Assembly: GCA_946803715.1 (NCBI GenBank)
Contig: CAMPET010000092.1
Location: 26,638 to 44,814 of the forward strand
Direction: 5' to 3'
DNA length: 18,177 bases
Origin: Beroe ovata
Lineage: Eukaryota > Ctenophora > Nuda > Beroida > Beroidae
Part shown: piece by piece, positions 1 to 9,898 of the stretch
Layout of the letters: the number at the start of each line of letters is the position of its first letter
How positions within the stretch are numbered: position 1 is the first letter of the stretch
Made by a program: the position numbers and the translations under genes
Notes under the pieces: generated by a model
Told to the model about the DNA's origin: nothing
The model's input: the letters and a program-made list of their open reading frames with translations, nothing else
Databases searched by the model: none

Positions 1-33
1 GTACCTCTCGTAGGTTTTTGCTGGAAATCCGAG

Positions 34-531
34 CTAGACCGTCTGTTGTAGACCACCTGTGCTCCAGTCCAGTAGCGAGTTCGAGTTAGGGGACGTATAC
101 CCGGGTACTGGGGGTTGATCTGGATAAGTGCTCAAGATGTGGGACGTCAATCTGGATTTGAAGGACTCAATGGACGGAGCACAGGTGACGCTGAGGGGAA
201 GAATGTTCCAGAGTTTCGGGCCCATCACTGAGAACGATTTGTCGAAGAGTGTTTTCGCATAGGATGGGGCCTTCCTTGGGAGGGGTGGAATACAGCATCT
301 AGTTCCTAGCCGAACGTGTTCGTAGGACTTCAGTTGGATATCGTTTGGAATTCTACTACGTGGTGAAATTGACAAAATTGACTCTGAATTCCGGAGCACG
401 TCATGGGCTACCGAAATCCAACATATAGTGTCCAGGAACCAATAAAAAACAACAATGAGTACTGATAACCGCATACACACAATACAATTATAGTAGTACA
501 CATTGTGTGTAGTGTCGCATTCATTATCCAA
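34..531 (-). mobile_element. Non-LTR retrotransposon remnant: C-terminal end of reverse transcriptase ORF
   Basis: An open frame on the minus strand (up to 165 codons, stop at 36-34) carries a C-terminal signature common in LINE-type reverse transcriptase polyproteins. Near nt 200-300 it reads R-x-GTR-C-IPPLPRK, then a phenylalanine-rich stretch, GPKLWNILPLS, and SFKSRLTSHIL. In this family the segment follows the RT thumb region and lies close to the stop codon. The catalytic RT core and any endonuclease domain are absent, so this is a 5'-truncated copy, typical of incomplete target-primed reverse transcription. The upstream 60 or so residues are hydrophobic and unconvincing, so the element boundary may lie near 420 rather than 531. 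The 3' UTR would run leftward out of the window. The clade (CR1, Jockey or RTE type) cannot be decided from this fragment. Confidence 0.68.
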
Positions 532-2321
532 TTATCAAATCATTCATTGTCTAATTACTGACTTTAAATGTCTATTCAGTAAAAGAATCCTTTACCCTTA
601 TGAAAACTCACCTCACTCACGTCTTTTCTAGAATAAAAAAGAATAAGCTGCCTGCTATTGAAGAATCAATATCATGAATTAGGTATGGCAGATTAACATC
701 GTGTTTCCATGGCCAGAACAACTTCTGGTGTCCATGGAACCTTCCTTTCTTTCACCTTTTCTGTTTCTTAAAAGACGCTTAGGGAAGGGAAGTAAGGTAC
801 CTATAAAGATAAATGTGTTTACACTGCAGTTTCGTGATAGGAGATAAACTGTGGTTGCTATGACAACTGAAGAAGTACACACGAGGCCAATCATAGAGAG
901 CCACCAATTGCAGGTACCTACTTTCATCCAATCTATGTTACCATCTTACCTAGAATTTCACTTCTCACTGTTTTGAGCTTGTTTTTCAGACTTGATTAGT
1001 GCCTAAAAACTTTGAAGGAGGAACCTTATGTGAATAATGGAAGCCATCAATGCCATTATTGGTAAACTAAAACCCAAGTAATCCCATCAGTTGAAACATT
1101 TAACCTCATTCCACAGCACCATCCTGGATTGAAAAAGGAATAATCTATCTTCCACTCCATGGTATTCTAAATCCCTTACTTCCCGAGAATTAGTCACTAG
1201 CTGTCACAATTTAATTGAGATTCTCCTGTACCTTCACCATGAATAATGCTTTGAAACTCCTTGAAGTTTGTAGTGAAATTATATAGAGTAGAAATCATTG
1301 AATCCAACTACTTCCTTTCCACTGAACATATGAAAATAGATCATAGCAGTAATTAACTAGCCTGAAGCAACTGAAAAAATGGATAAATGATTCTGTGGTG
1401 GGCATTTACAGTAGACTCGACACACCAACTCAAATACTATTGCAGTAGGTAAGTATCAGCTTATAGACTCACCAATTTGAGGGTTCTTTATACAAGCCAA
1501 TGGAGACCACACTGTCACTTCCCCCATTGTAAGGGCTACATTGCAAAACTTCCTAATGATGTCATACTTTTAATGCAACTTAATTCTATTTATATCCCTA
1601 CCTGCAAGAGTAATGCCATACACACCAACACACAAGCATACACACACATCTGGGTTCAAGCTCCAGTCAATCCCATACTTTTCTGAGTTTCTTCCCTATT
1701 CAGTACTTGGTCATGATCACATTAAATTGCATACTTTTTAACATCAAAGTATTTCATGGTCATCATTTAAGCATGGATCAAAGCCAAGATAGAATTCAAG
1801 GGAGCAAGATACAGAATTGCTTCTCATATTTTCTTTCATTTAAACAAAAATTTGGAAACGTCTTTTTCAGGTCATTTTGCAAAATAGCAAGAGTCAGCAC
1901 ATGTGGCACACATGAATCCAAGGTCAATCAACAGCAGGCAACAGAATTTTAATTATGTGGGCTTGATTTAATTGACTTTGCCATCTATGAAGCATCTATT
2001 GACTAAGTTGTTAAAAACACAAGGGATGCTCTATAAAATATCTTTAAGGGCTTAAATACCCAGTTTCTACTTTCTAAGCCTATGATATTAATGGCTGAAC
2101 CTAAAAATGAGGTTGGGGGATGATGAAAAAGCCATCTGCATGACATTGACCAAATAATTTTTCAAGCAATATTATTATAGTGTAAGTGAACAACAATGAA
2201 CAAGGTCCTAACGAACAACTGCAAAGACTGCATTGAAATACCAAATAAATCGAATGAATATTGCACATTAAATTTGATTACCAATCACCCTAGTAGTAGT
2301 ATTGGCTTTGGGCTTTGTCAG

Positions 2322-2360
2322 ATTTTCATTCCGCCCTTGCAATTTTCATTCCGCCCTTGC
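2322..2360. repeat. Direct repeat, 19-bp unit with 20-bp period
   Basis: The 19-bp string at 2322-2340 (beginning attttcattccg) is repeated exactly at 2342-2360. It lies just left of a CG-rich patch. It looks like a small local duplication; no function is visible. Confidence 0.85.
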
Positions 2361-2669
2361 CAGGGATAAAATCCCGCCAGAAAGGGTAAGGTGCAATTCT
2401 ACAATTCTGCATTCTGACCCAAATACTCCGCGCGCGCCGCGCAGCTCCGTGGTTTGAACATAAACAAATTTTATTTCTGTGATCACACTTCAGAATTCAG
2501 AGAACAGAGCAGATTCACATTTCTCACCATGATCAATCATTGATTCAATGCGACAATGCAATGTCTCATTAATTATAATGTTTATGTCTCAGATCGCGAT
2601 CGACAGATCACGCGCATAGCATATCTGATATCAGTGATCAGTTGTCAGATTTTATCTGACCTCTAGCTC

Positions 2670-2725
2670 TGTTTCTCGCGCTTGCCGGATGTTATCTGTC
2701 CACTGTTTCTTGCGCGCGAGAAACA
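2670..2725. repeat. CG-rich inverted repeat (12-bp arms) in a patch of related motifs
   Basis: The arm tgtttctcgcgc at 2670-2681 is matched by its exact reverse complement at 2714-2725, with a 32-bp loop. The related string ctcgcgcttgcc occurs at 2675-2686 and again at 2890-2901. The string cgcgcgagaaacac occurs at 2713-2726 and again at 8690-8703, upstream of PITRM1. Shared CG-rich words in an otherwise AT-rich background suggest decayed copies of a small repeat family, possibly a MITE-like element. No terminal repeats or target-site duplications could be fixed. Confidence 0.5.
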
Positions 2726-3140
2726 CTGTTACCTGACCTGTTTCAAGCAGTGTGACACTGTGACCGTATGATCATACATTCACAATTACATAGAGGTTTG
2801 TAAACGTATTCCTACAAAGCAAAATACAAGTACAATTACAAACATTGAACATTGCATTTGCTCAAATACAAAATAAAAGCTCAAGCTCGCTCGCGCTTGC
2901 CAATGCGGTGCTCTAGCTAATGCTATTTTAGTGTTCATTAGTTTGTAGGGGTTTCCATACCTTCGGCGCCGCACTATAGGCATTGGCAAGGATACTGATA
3001 GGGAGAAATCCCACAATCATTTTTTAGTATAGTAGTTTAGTCTTAGAGTTGGGAGAGTTAGTCTACGATAGGCCCGGATTTCGCGCACGCCGCTAACCAC
3101 TAGGTATAGCAAAAGCATAAAATTAAAATTAAGTTCGCTG

Positions 3141-6100
3141 TTAGTATTTATGTAAACCAAATGACTCAACAACGAAACCCCTTTCCTGAAACTTGGCTGT
3201 TTCAGTTTCAGCTCCTACCACGACACTACCATGAAGCTGACTTGGAGATAAGTATCTTGCGGCAGCATCTTGAACTTCATTTGTAGTGGCCTCCAGAATA
3301 CCTGATATTGATAAGAAGTTGAAAATTTGATGATGTGGAACATACGGTGTACGGCAGAATCATACATGATGGCGAACCTCGGAATATAAGGATACCAGTT
3401 ACTACACTGAGATTGATAATGATAGTGTACCTGTGCGAAAAGCTTGCTTTTCCTCCAGGTTCATTCCGCCCAGAAACTCGGCAACTCCTCTCACTCCTGG
3501 AGCAACTGGGGTATCCAATTTCCCCAGCACAGAAATCTGGGAGAGAATTGAGATGTTAGAAATTAAAATGCATTCAGTGACACAAACAAGATGAGCAATA
3601 TAGGTATTGGTAAGACGCATTCGAAGAGTCAAGCAGTTTCAACCCACCTTAGCCTCATCAAGTTGACTCTCTGTGAAGGTTCCCTCTGCAGCCCAGTGAG
3701 AAGCCCGGTCAAACACATCCAGTGTACCTATGTTATTTGGGTCGCGGTAAGAGAAGAAGGAGAAGGCTTGCTGGGTTGCCTGAAATCACAGAGTGGCCGG
3801 TTAGTCGAACGGTGAACTATCGAGCAAGTCGGCCATGATATCAGTATCATTTCAGCAGCTGTCTCACCATTGCTCCACCCCCATATGCCCCACCCTTTTC
3901 CCTGATTTCCTTGTGCAGGAATTTGGAGGAGAGCAGGGAAGCGAGGAGGGATAGTTTGGGTGAATCAAGATGTGTGGCCGGTACTGTTCTGAACGATCGA
4001 CCACAGAAATTCACACCGAGGTTCTTGATCTCCACAAACCTAGTCAAAGAGCAGCGTAAATTCCGTTACTCCAGACAAAAACTGGACATAATTCCTAGGT
4101 AAAGGTATTGAGAAAGGAAGGATTTCCCAAATAGCGGTATTTCGATACTCACTCGTCAGTAGTATCGACGGATGCAATATCTCGTTTCCTGATACCGTAA
4201 TCTTTCCCTGACCTACAGTCGGGAACGCCCTTCAGGAACCGCGAGATGGCCTCCAGATTCTCATCCACCATGTCTGGGGTTGTGTTCACAGCCACAGAAA
4301 AGAGTGATCGGTCACTGAGGGTCACGTGGGTGCCAGCAACGTCCCCAACAAGATCCTGGGTGTAGAGGGGGAGGGGGGTAAATCCTGAACAGTGACCACC
4401 TCCAACTACAATTACACACCATTTTCAGTACAATGTAAAGTGCACACTGCACAGTGTACAGTGTGCAGTGTACGTTATGGCAAACGTTGTGCACAGTACA
4501 CCGAACACTATAATACACAGTATATTGTACTTAACTGTGATAATACACTGTGTTGGGCCTACTGATCACTGCCAATAACTGCCAGTAGGGCTACAAATAG
4601 CAAGTAACCAGGTACCGCATACCTTCATGTCTGCCGCGTGATAACCAAGAACACTGGCAGCTTGTCTGAACCCATGGAGCTGTTCTCCCAGTTCCCCAAT
4701 AGGCGAGATGTGAGCACGAGACCTGGTTATAGCGTAGTGGTGTCCAGACTGTGTGATCTGATCTTTCTGTGCTGCAACCTGTCGGCAGGGGAGAGGCGTG
4801 ATTAACCTCCTCATCAATCACACGTGGGAAATAGACAGCAGGTGTTATCAAGCGTTATCAGGCGTTGTCAGGTGTTGTCAGAACGTTGTTAGGTGTTGTC
4901 AGGTGTGATGAGGTTTCAGGATGTTGTCAAGCGTTTACCTGGGAGTCGAGCAGCGCTTTGATCCTATCTGTCTCTGTGAAGTGTGGCTGAGAAAGGAGTT
5001 CTTCCCATAGCCTGATCATGTACGGTAAATTCTTATTCAGGCAGTACGAACTGAACAGCGTGCCCAGGGAATACCTATCCATCGAGTCTTTGAGGGGAGC
5101 AAAGTGTGTCGAGCACGAGAATTTACCAGTTCTCATCATCTTCTCGAGATCGGATTGTTGATATGATTTGCCACCCGCTCCTACCTGAAGCAGATATCAT
5201 TGAGGGTAGTTACTAATTACTTCCTAAACGGAAAACACAAGGAAATATCTTCACAATCAGTATGGATAACCTCGCTGAGAATTGCGCTGTACGTTGGGAG
5301 GAGTGATTCTTGTTCATCTACAAGGTCACTGTCAGATACGAGACAACGGAAATAACTGATACCGTTAGTCGGTCCCTCATAAACCTGATAATGGACTGTT
5401 AGTTTTCATGATATCAGGGGAATGTCCCAGTTCATACAACGTGATGCAGACTATTGAGTTATTGACCGCTGAATTCCCAAGGAGAATAATCTCACAGAGC
5501 AGCGCCAGTCCGACAGTCCAAACCTGTACAGGAACACCCTCCACGGTCGTGTGATGAACATTGTAATGGAGTGGTTGCGTTGGAACATCTCCAACTTGGA
5601 TACACGGCAAACAAGAGAGATCCTGTATCTCATCTTGAGCAGACTTCAGCTCCCCTGCCAACCTTGACACTTCTAACTTATCTGAATGGGAGAATTAGGG
5701 AATAAGCAAACACAACTCTTTACACCAATCTGTATCTTGACATCACTGTCCACTATGTACAATGTCACCACTATCCATTCCACACAGCTGACACCAACCT
5801 TCCTTGGTGAGTTTAGAAACTCTCTCGTCAAGTAGATCCTTCTCCCTTTCCGCCAGCTTGCTCCCATACCCCTCGTCTGGTACCATGGTTACAGTGAGAC
5901 GGTGGGGGTTGTGGAGGAAGAACCTGGATACCATGTCCTTGATGTGTCCTCCCTCCCTCTCCAGCGATTGGAATCTGTGGGATGAACCATCTAAGTGTAC
6001 ATTCGACAGGAGTTACTTGGCTGTTGGCAGCATGTCAGTGTGATGTGAAAATCAGATCAATTCAAATTTCGATGACAAATCCTGTATTAGCATTAGACCA

Positions 6101-7869
6101 ACAATACTGTATTAAACAAACTAAACTACAAAATGCTAGAAATCGAGAATATATCTCTCAAGAAACACCTCTCAAGGTGTTTGTTGAATTCCAAGTATTG
6201 CGCCGGTTCGGCACCGTGGAGCCAAGCTCCAAGGATGCCCACTCCAAGGTGCAATCCGAATGACGTGCTCTGGTGCTTCTTGGATATCTCCATCTGGTGC
6301 AACACAGCAGCCACTTGATCCTCAGGAAGACCCTCTGCCGCAACTTCCCTCCATACCCCATCTATCACCTCACGTACCTGAGACGTAGTGAGATGTGACA
6401 GATTATAGTGACAAATTGATAGACACAGGATGAAATCATGCTACTCCAAATTTCAACATTTGATAAACTATTAGGGGGGTATTACCTTGGCAACATTCTC
6501 CTTGGATACTCCCTTGAGACCTATAGAAAAGTAGGAGTCTTTGGTGTAAGTATGATACCCCATGTCATCAGCAAAGTCAGATCCGAGCTCAGACTTGATG
6601 AGAGCTTCATAAAACCTGCTCTGAGCTCCACTCGTCAACACGTCTGTTATCACAGACAGTGCCATATTCTCATACCTGCCATGTGGAGGGGAGGGGATGG
6701 TTCATGGTGCAATGTGACGATTGATGTGATGATTGGGGTGTGAAGTTTGGATGATTGAGGTGTGACGATGGGATGATTGAGGTGTGACTATGGGATGATT
6801 GAGGTGTGACTATGGGATGTCGGGATGATCACATCGAATCTAGTCTCGTAGAAAAGGATGCGTTTTACTTATTCGCTACTTGAGCACTATATTGATGCGG
6901 GAGTTACCTGTCATTCACAGTAGGAAGTTTGTAGCTCACAGTTACCGTGAGATTATTCTCGTTGTCTGTCACGTTAGGATCATGTGGTCCGCTGACCACT
7001 ATCTCCCGGGGCTCCGACCAGTCTGGTTCAGAGGGCACCAGCGTGTTTGGTGTGATCGGGTCAAACGTTTCCAACACCCCGTTTAACTTCTCCAAGTGAC
7101 CCTCAAGAGGAAGGTTTCCGTATGTGTAGAAAATAGCGTTGCTAGGGTGATAGTGGGATTGGTGGAATGTCACCAGGTCATCGTGAGAGAGGGATGGTAT
7201 GTTAAGTGGGGAACCTCCACTACAACTGCTATATGTGTGACTGGGCAGCAAGTTATTCAGCACATTCTGCCCTAGGATGTACCCAGAGTTGTTGTTATAG
7301 CCCTTCATCTCGTTAAAAACAACCCCTTTAAAAATGATCTCCGAGTTGGGATCACCATGATCGCTGTGTTCCAGTCTCCACCCCTCCTGCAGGAAGTCCA
7401 ATTCGGAGAGATTTGGGAAGAAAGCTGCGTCACAGTATACCGACATAAGGTTGTAATAGTCCTGTTTATTCTGTGTAGAGAACGGGTACATGGTAAAGTC
7501 AGGGCCAGTGAACGCGTTCATGAATGTGGAAAATGACCGAGTTAACATCTTGAAGAACGGGTCACGAATGGGGTATTTGTGGGAACCACAGAGCGCCGTG
7601 TGTTCCAGAATATGAGCCACACCCGTATCATCCATGGGCGTGGTCGCAAACGCAACATTGAACGAGTTGTTTGAATCGTCTCGGATCACATGACAGTGCC
7701 TCGCGTTAGTTTTCTTGTGAACAAGCTCGACAGCTGTCAGGTTAAACTCGGGCACTTCATTAACAGCGGTTACAGTGTATCCGTGCAGCTGTTCTCCTGC
7801 AGTGTAACCACGAGTACAAAGTCTGGTGATGAGCCTACTCGTCTCTCTCCCTCTCAAACATCGTAACAT
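3141..7869 (-). CDS. PITRM1: Presequence protease, mitochondrial (PITRM1/PreP, M16C metallopeptidase), complete, 13 exons
   Basis: This gene encodes a zinc metallopeptidase of the mitochondrial matrix that degrades cleaved targeting presequences and other short peptides. Exons, in transcript order: 7869-6908, 6675-6486, 6377-6169, 5974-5799, 5681-5524, 5384-5271, 5184-4939, 4778-4623, 4355-4153, 4039-3868, 3779-3648, 3536-3431, 3301-3141. All introns (86-267 bp) are GT-AG and the phases join to 994 codons plus TAA; human PITRM1 has 1037 residues. The inverted zinc motif HILEH is at residues 86-90, with Glu89 as the catalytic base. The third zinc ligand, Glu187, lies in FNEMKG, 97 residues after His90 as in the human enzyme. 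The C-terminal half keeps [10 protein letters not shown], with Arg851 and Tyr857 that contact substrate in M16 proteases. Residues 1-25 are rich in Arg and suit a matrix-targeting peptide. The Met at 7869 is preferred because the second copy has a frameshifting 1-nt deletion just upstream of it. Confidence 0.95.
4430..4553. repeat. Palindromic low-complexity tract in PITRM1 intron 8
   Basis: The tract is built from overlapping short words of the types gtgcac, cagtgtac and gtgtgc. One hairpin pairs 4442-4449 with 4459-4466 around a 9-nt loop. It lies wholly inside the largest PITRM1 intron (4356-4622). It could slow polymerases or fold in the pre-mRNA, but nothing indicates a function. Confidence 0.6.
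4841..4934. repeat. 10-bp minisatellite in PITRM1 intron 7
   Basis: About nine imperfect tandem units of the type ggtgttgtca fill the part of intron 7 next to the exon 7 donor. The first four units (4841-4880) are the cleanest; later ones vary in length. This is a local slippage product. Confidence 0.8.
6727..6814. repeat. 22-bp tandem repeat in PITRM1 intron 1
   Basis: Three near-identical units (6749-6770, 6771-6792, 6793-6814), each beginning ggatgattgaggtgtgac, follow a degenerate unit at 6727-6748. A partial unit begins at 6815. Copy number is the same in the second copy at 11079-11166. Confidence 0.85.
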
Positions 7870-8453
7870 ACCTATATTGGGGGCAGTTGCTGGGTTACCA
7901 AGTGGACTATAATTCACGGGGGAGTTATCATACAGGTTCAGTGTAAGCTAGACATGATAACGACAGTTCAACATCAAACAATAAAACACTGGTTCCTTAA
8001 TGTGAATATCTAAAGTCATTTCCAACCAAAGAGCGCTTACAATCAGATAATAAACAAATAAATCATTGTCGAATCCAGCAACGTCATAAGCTACAGTGAA
8101 TTTCCATCTACAACCTCAAGTTAAACATAAATAAGTCATTGAAATCTATATACAGCGACGGTTAAATATAACTTACAATCAAGGGATGAATAAATAACAT
8201 GATAGAATATAATCAGATGATCCTGCTGTCTGATGTATGAACAATGAACATGATCCTACTTATTTCATTGATCTGCCTAGGTTTTCAGTTTTCAGTCAAA
8301 CAGAACACCAGATACAGGAATAAGTAGAGAAATGAATCTGAGAAGTGTCGGATTAATGATAAGTCTGAATCACGTGGGACCGGAAAGTTAGGTATTTCGT
8401 AATCTCTGTTTATATTACTTTTAGTAGTAAGGTACCTGCTCTGTTATTACACA
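7870..8453. promoter_or_regulatory. TBC1D10-PITRM1 intergenic region, presumed PITRM1 promoter (copy A)
   Basis: The 584 bp between the TBC1D10 stop and the PITRM1 start must hold the TBC1D10 3' UTR and the PITRM1 promoter and 5' UTR. I see no TATA box placed for the minus strand and no convincing polyadenylation hexamer. A minus-strand CCAATATAG ends 2 nt before the PITRM1 ATG and resembles a 3' splice site, so a 5' UTR intron is possible. Six of the 16 differences between the two copies lie here (7877 to 8203). The same interval recurs at 12222-12804. Confidence 0.45.
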
Positions 8454-9897
8454 TTACTTTCCACATATGTCTTTGAGTTGTCCAAGTTGGGCTAAGTGGG
8501 TTTCCTTCAGTTTCTTGTCAGAAATCTGTAAGCTGAGCAGCTGGAATGGAGAAATTTCTTCAGTCAAGTTACCACAACTTATTGCATAATACAGAAATAT
8601 TTCGTTAAAGACACCAAGTGAATGTAAAGTACTCGCGTGGCCCATAAAGCAGCAATAAGTGAGATGAAACGTGCGTGAAACTGGATATTCGCGCGAGAAA
8701 CACAGGAAAATATGTTATTGGTGTTGGCGCCCTACTTGCGCGCATAGTATTTGTGACGTTCCTGTTGTTCAGTGGCACAGTTTTAATGATAAGTTTTTGA
8801 CCGGAGCAAAGAGTGAAAAGTGAAAAATGCACTGATAAGTGTGAGATTGAAATAGAAGAGAAGAAGGAGTGTCTACTTATAGATGTCTGGGTGTCAATGA
8901 GTGCCGATAAAGTGATGAAGAGGTCTCAAGACTAAAATATGTCAAAGTAAGGACAGCGCTAGCGATGCTGTCATAACAGCTGTCGAACACTCATACCTCC
9001 TTAATGAAGTAATCTTCATGTAACAGTTGTCGAGGAAGTCTATATTTCAGGTATTTGATCGCTCTACCAAAGTTTCCACACCGGTCTCTCACATGTTTAT
9101 CACTGAATGCCAGTAGGAGAATTGTGACACCACTTTTTATTAACACTTTGACACCTGAGAGCGAGAAAGTAATGGAACAATATTAGTTGAGTCAAATATT
9201 AAGATATGTTTTCTGTTCTAGTGTCTTGGACGTTTGCCCAATCTTCATGAAAACATTCACTCATTTTCACATCTTCATTAGCAACAAAAAGTACAGTTCT
9301 TTCATACATTATCCCAAATACGCTGCAACGAGACACAAAAACTATGAACTATGTTATCACACGTTATGTTGAGCGAAAATAACAATTTTTCAGTAACTCG
9401 TAGTTTCATTGTCGAGGTAACATTGCTGGTTATACAAAGTTGAAGGTATGCACTGATCAACAACAAGTACGGGCCTACCTTCACAGAGGAAAATGTCCCA
9501 TACTCTGAGCACAGTTTCCCAGGGAAGTGTACGTGTGTATACACACATGAACCAGTCTATACAGTAAAACTCAACCTGCATACCCCGTTCCTCCTGAAGA
9601 ACACGTTATTCACGTTAATCACGTAGTCACGTTATTAATCCCAACAACAATGGAAATAATGGTGGTGCGAGAGAGAGAGTCGTAATTGTCTTCAATCACG
9701 TGTTGGCAGATTCTCATGATTTGAACTATCTCAGTGACTGTTACATTGTAGCGTGATATGAAACATTTGCGACTCTTCCCTTACTCCAGATTCGACGACG
9801 AACGCACCAGAAAATTGGTGATATCAGGGTTAATATCTCTGACGAGTGATTCCATAACTCGGGCATCGAGCTGTATTGCTAGCAATCCCTCACTGAA
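8454..9897 (-). pseudogene. TBC1D10-like Rab GAP, 3' part only (copy A, truncated at the N)
   Basis: This holds the last four coding exons of the TBC1D10-like gene: partial exon 5 (9897-9808), exon 6 (9593-9479), exon 7 (9154-8997) and exon 8 (8540-8454, ending in TAA). They are identical to the matching exons of the complete gene at 12805-15742. Exon 5 is cut by the N at 9898; on the other side of the N lies PITRM1 sequence, so no intact protein can be read. It lacks the N-terminal exons and both catalytic fingers of the TBC domain. It is listed as broken because it is broken in this sequence, but it is most likely a second assembly of the same allelic segment, not a decayed paralogue. Confidence 0.85.
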
Positions 9898-9898
9898 N
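9898..9898. other. Single ambiguous base (N) at the junction of the duplicated blocks
   Basis: The only N in the window sits exactly between the last base of copy A (9897) and the first base of copy B (9899). To its left the sequence is TBC1D10 exon 5; to its right it is PITRM1 exon 5. This is what is expected if a scaffolder joined two contigs with a minimal gap. Confidence 0.97.

Larger units (their letters stand above)
540..3140. other. Gene-free intergenic stretch downstream of PITRM1
   Basis: No open frame here has recognisable protein content or splice-consistent exons. The left part (540-2290) is AT-rich, with a short CA-rich run near 1620-1650. The right part (about 2400-3110) contains CG-rich palindromic patches, annotated separately. 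PITRM1 transcription ends somewhere in this stretch. The closest clear AATAAA hexamer I see on the minus strand is near 2470, far from the stop, so the polyadenylation site is not settled. Confidence 0.55.
5547..9897 (+). repeat. 4.35-kb direct duplication, copy A
   Basis: This segment is matched by 9899-14248 in the same orientation, at an offset of 4352 bp (4351 bp after a 1-nt deletion near 7877). It starts inside PITRM1 exon 5 and ends inside TBC1D10 exon 5. Between 5547-7110 and between 8204-9897 I see no differences from copy B; the 16 differences all lie between 7111 and 8203. It ends directly at the N at 9898. The best reading is an unmerged contig overlap, not a biological duplication. 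Confidence 0.95.

Noticed and set aside
679-927. Minus-strand 82-codon frame with a membrane-like segment
   Set aside because: It has one hydrophobic stretch and a donor-like GTAAGA upstream at about 948, but no homology I recognise and no partner exon. It is probably a chance frame.
1477-1952. Plus-strand frames of 69 and 81 codons
   Set aside because: They have biased, low-information composition from AT-rich and CA-rich DNA, with no start context, splice sites or similarity that I can support.
2786-3016. Minus-strand 76-codon frame downstream of PITRM1
   Set aside because: It overlaps the CG-rich repeat patch and has no domain or splice support; its hydrophobic end comes from an AT-rich stretch.
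5804-6743. Several plus-strand frames opposite PITRM1 exons 2-4 (repeated at 10156-11095)
   Set aside because: All lie antisense to well-supported, conserved PITRM1 exons and have no recognisable content.
7870-7917. Longer PITRM1 N-terminus starting 16 residues upstream
   Set aside because: The extension is broken by a 1-nt deletion in the other copy and adds proline- and asparagine-rich residues, while the Met at 7869 begins an Arg-rich targeting-like segment.
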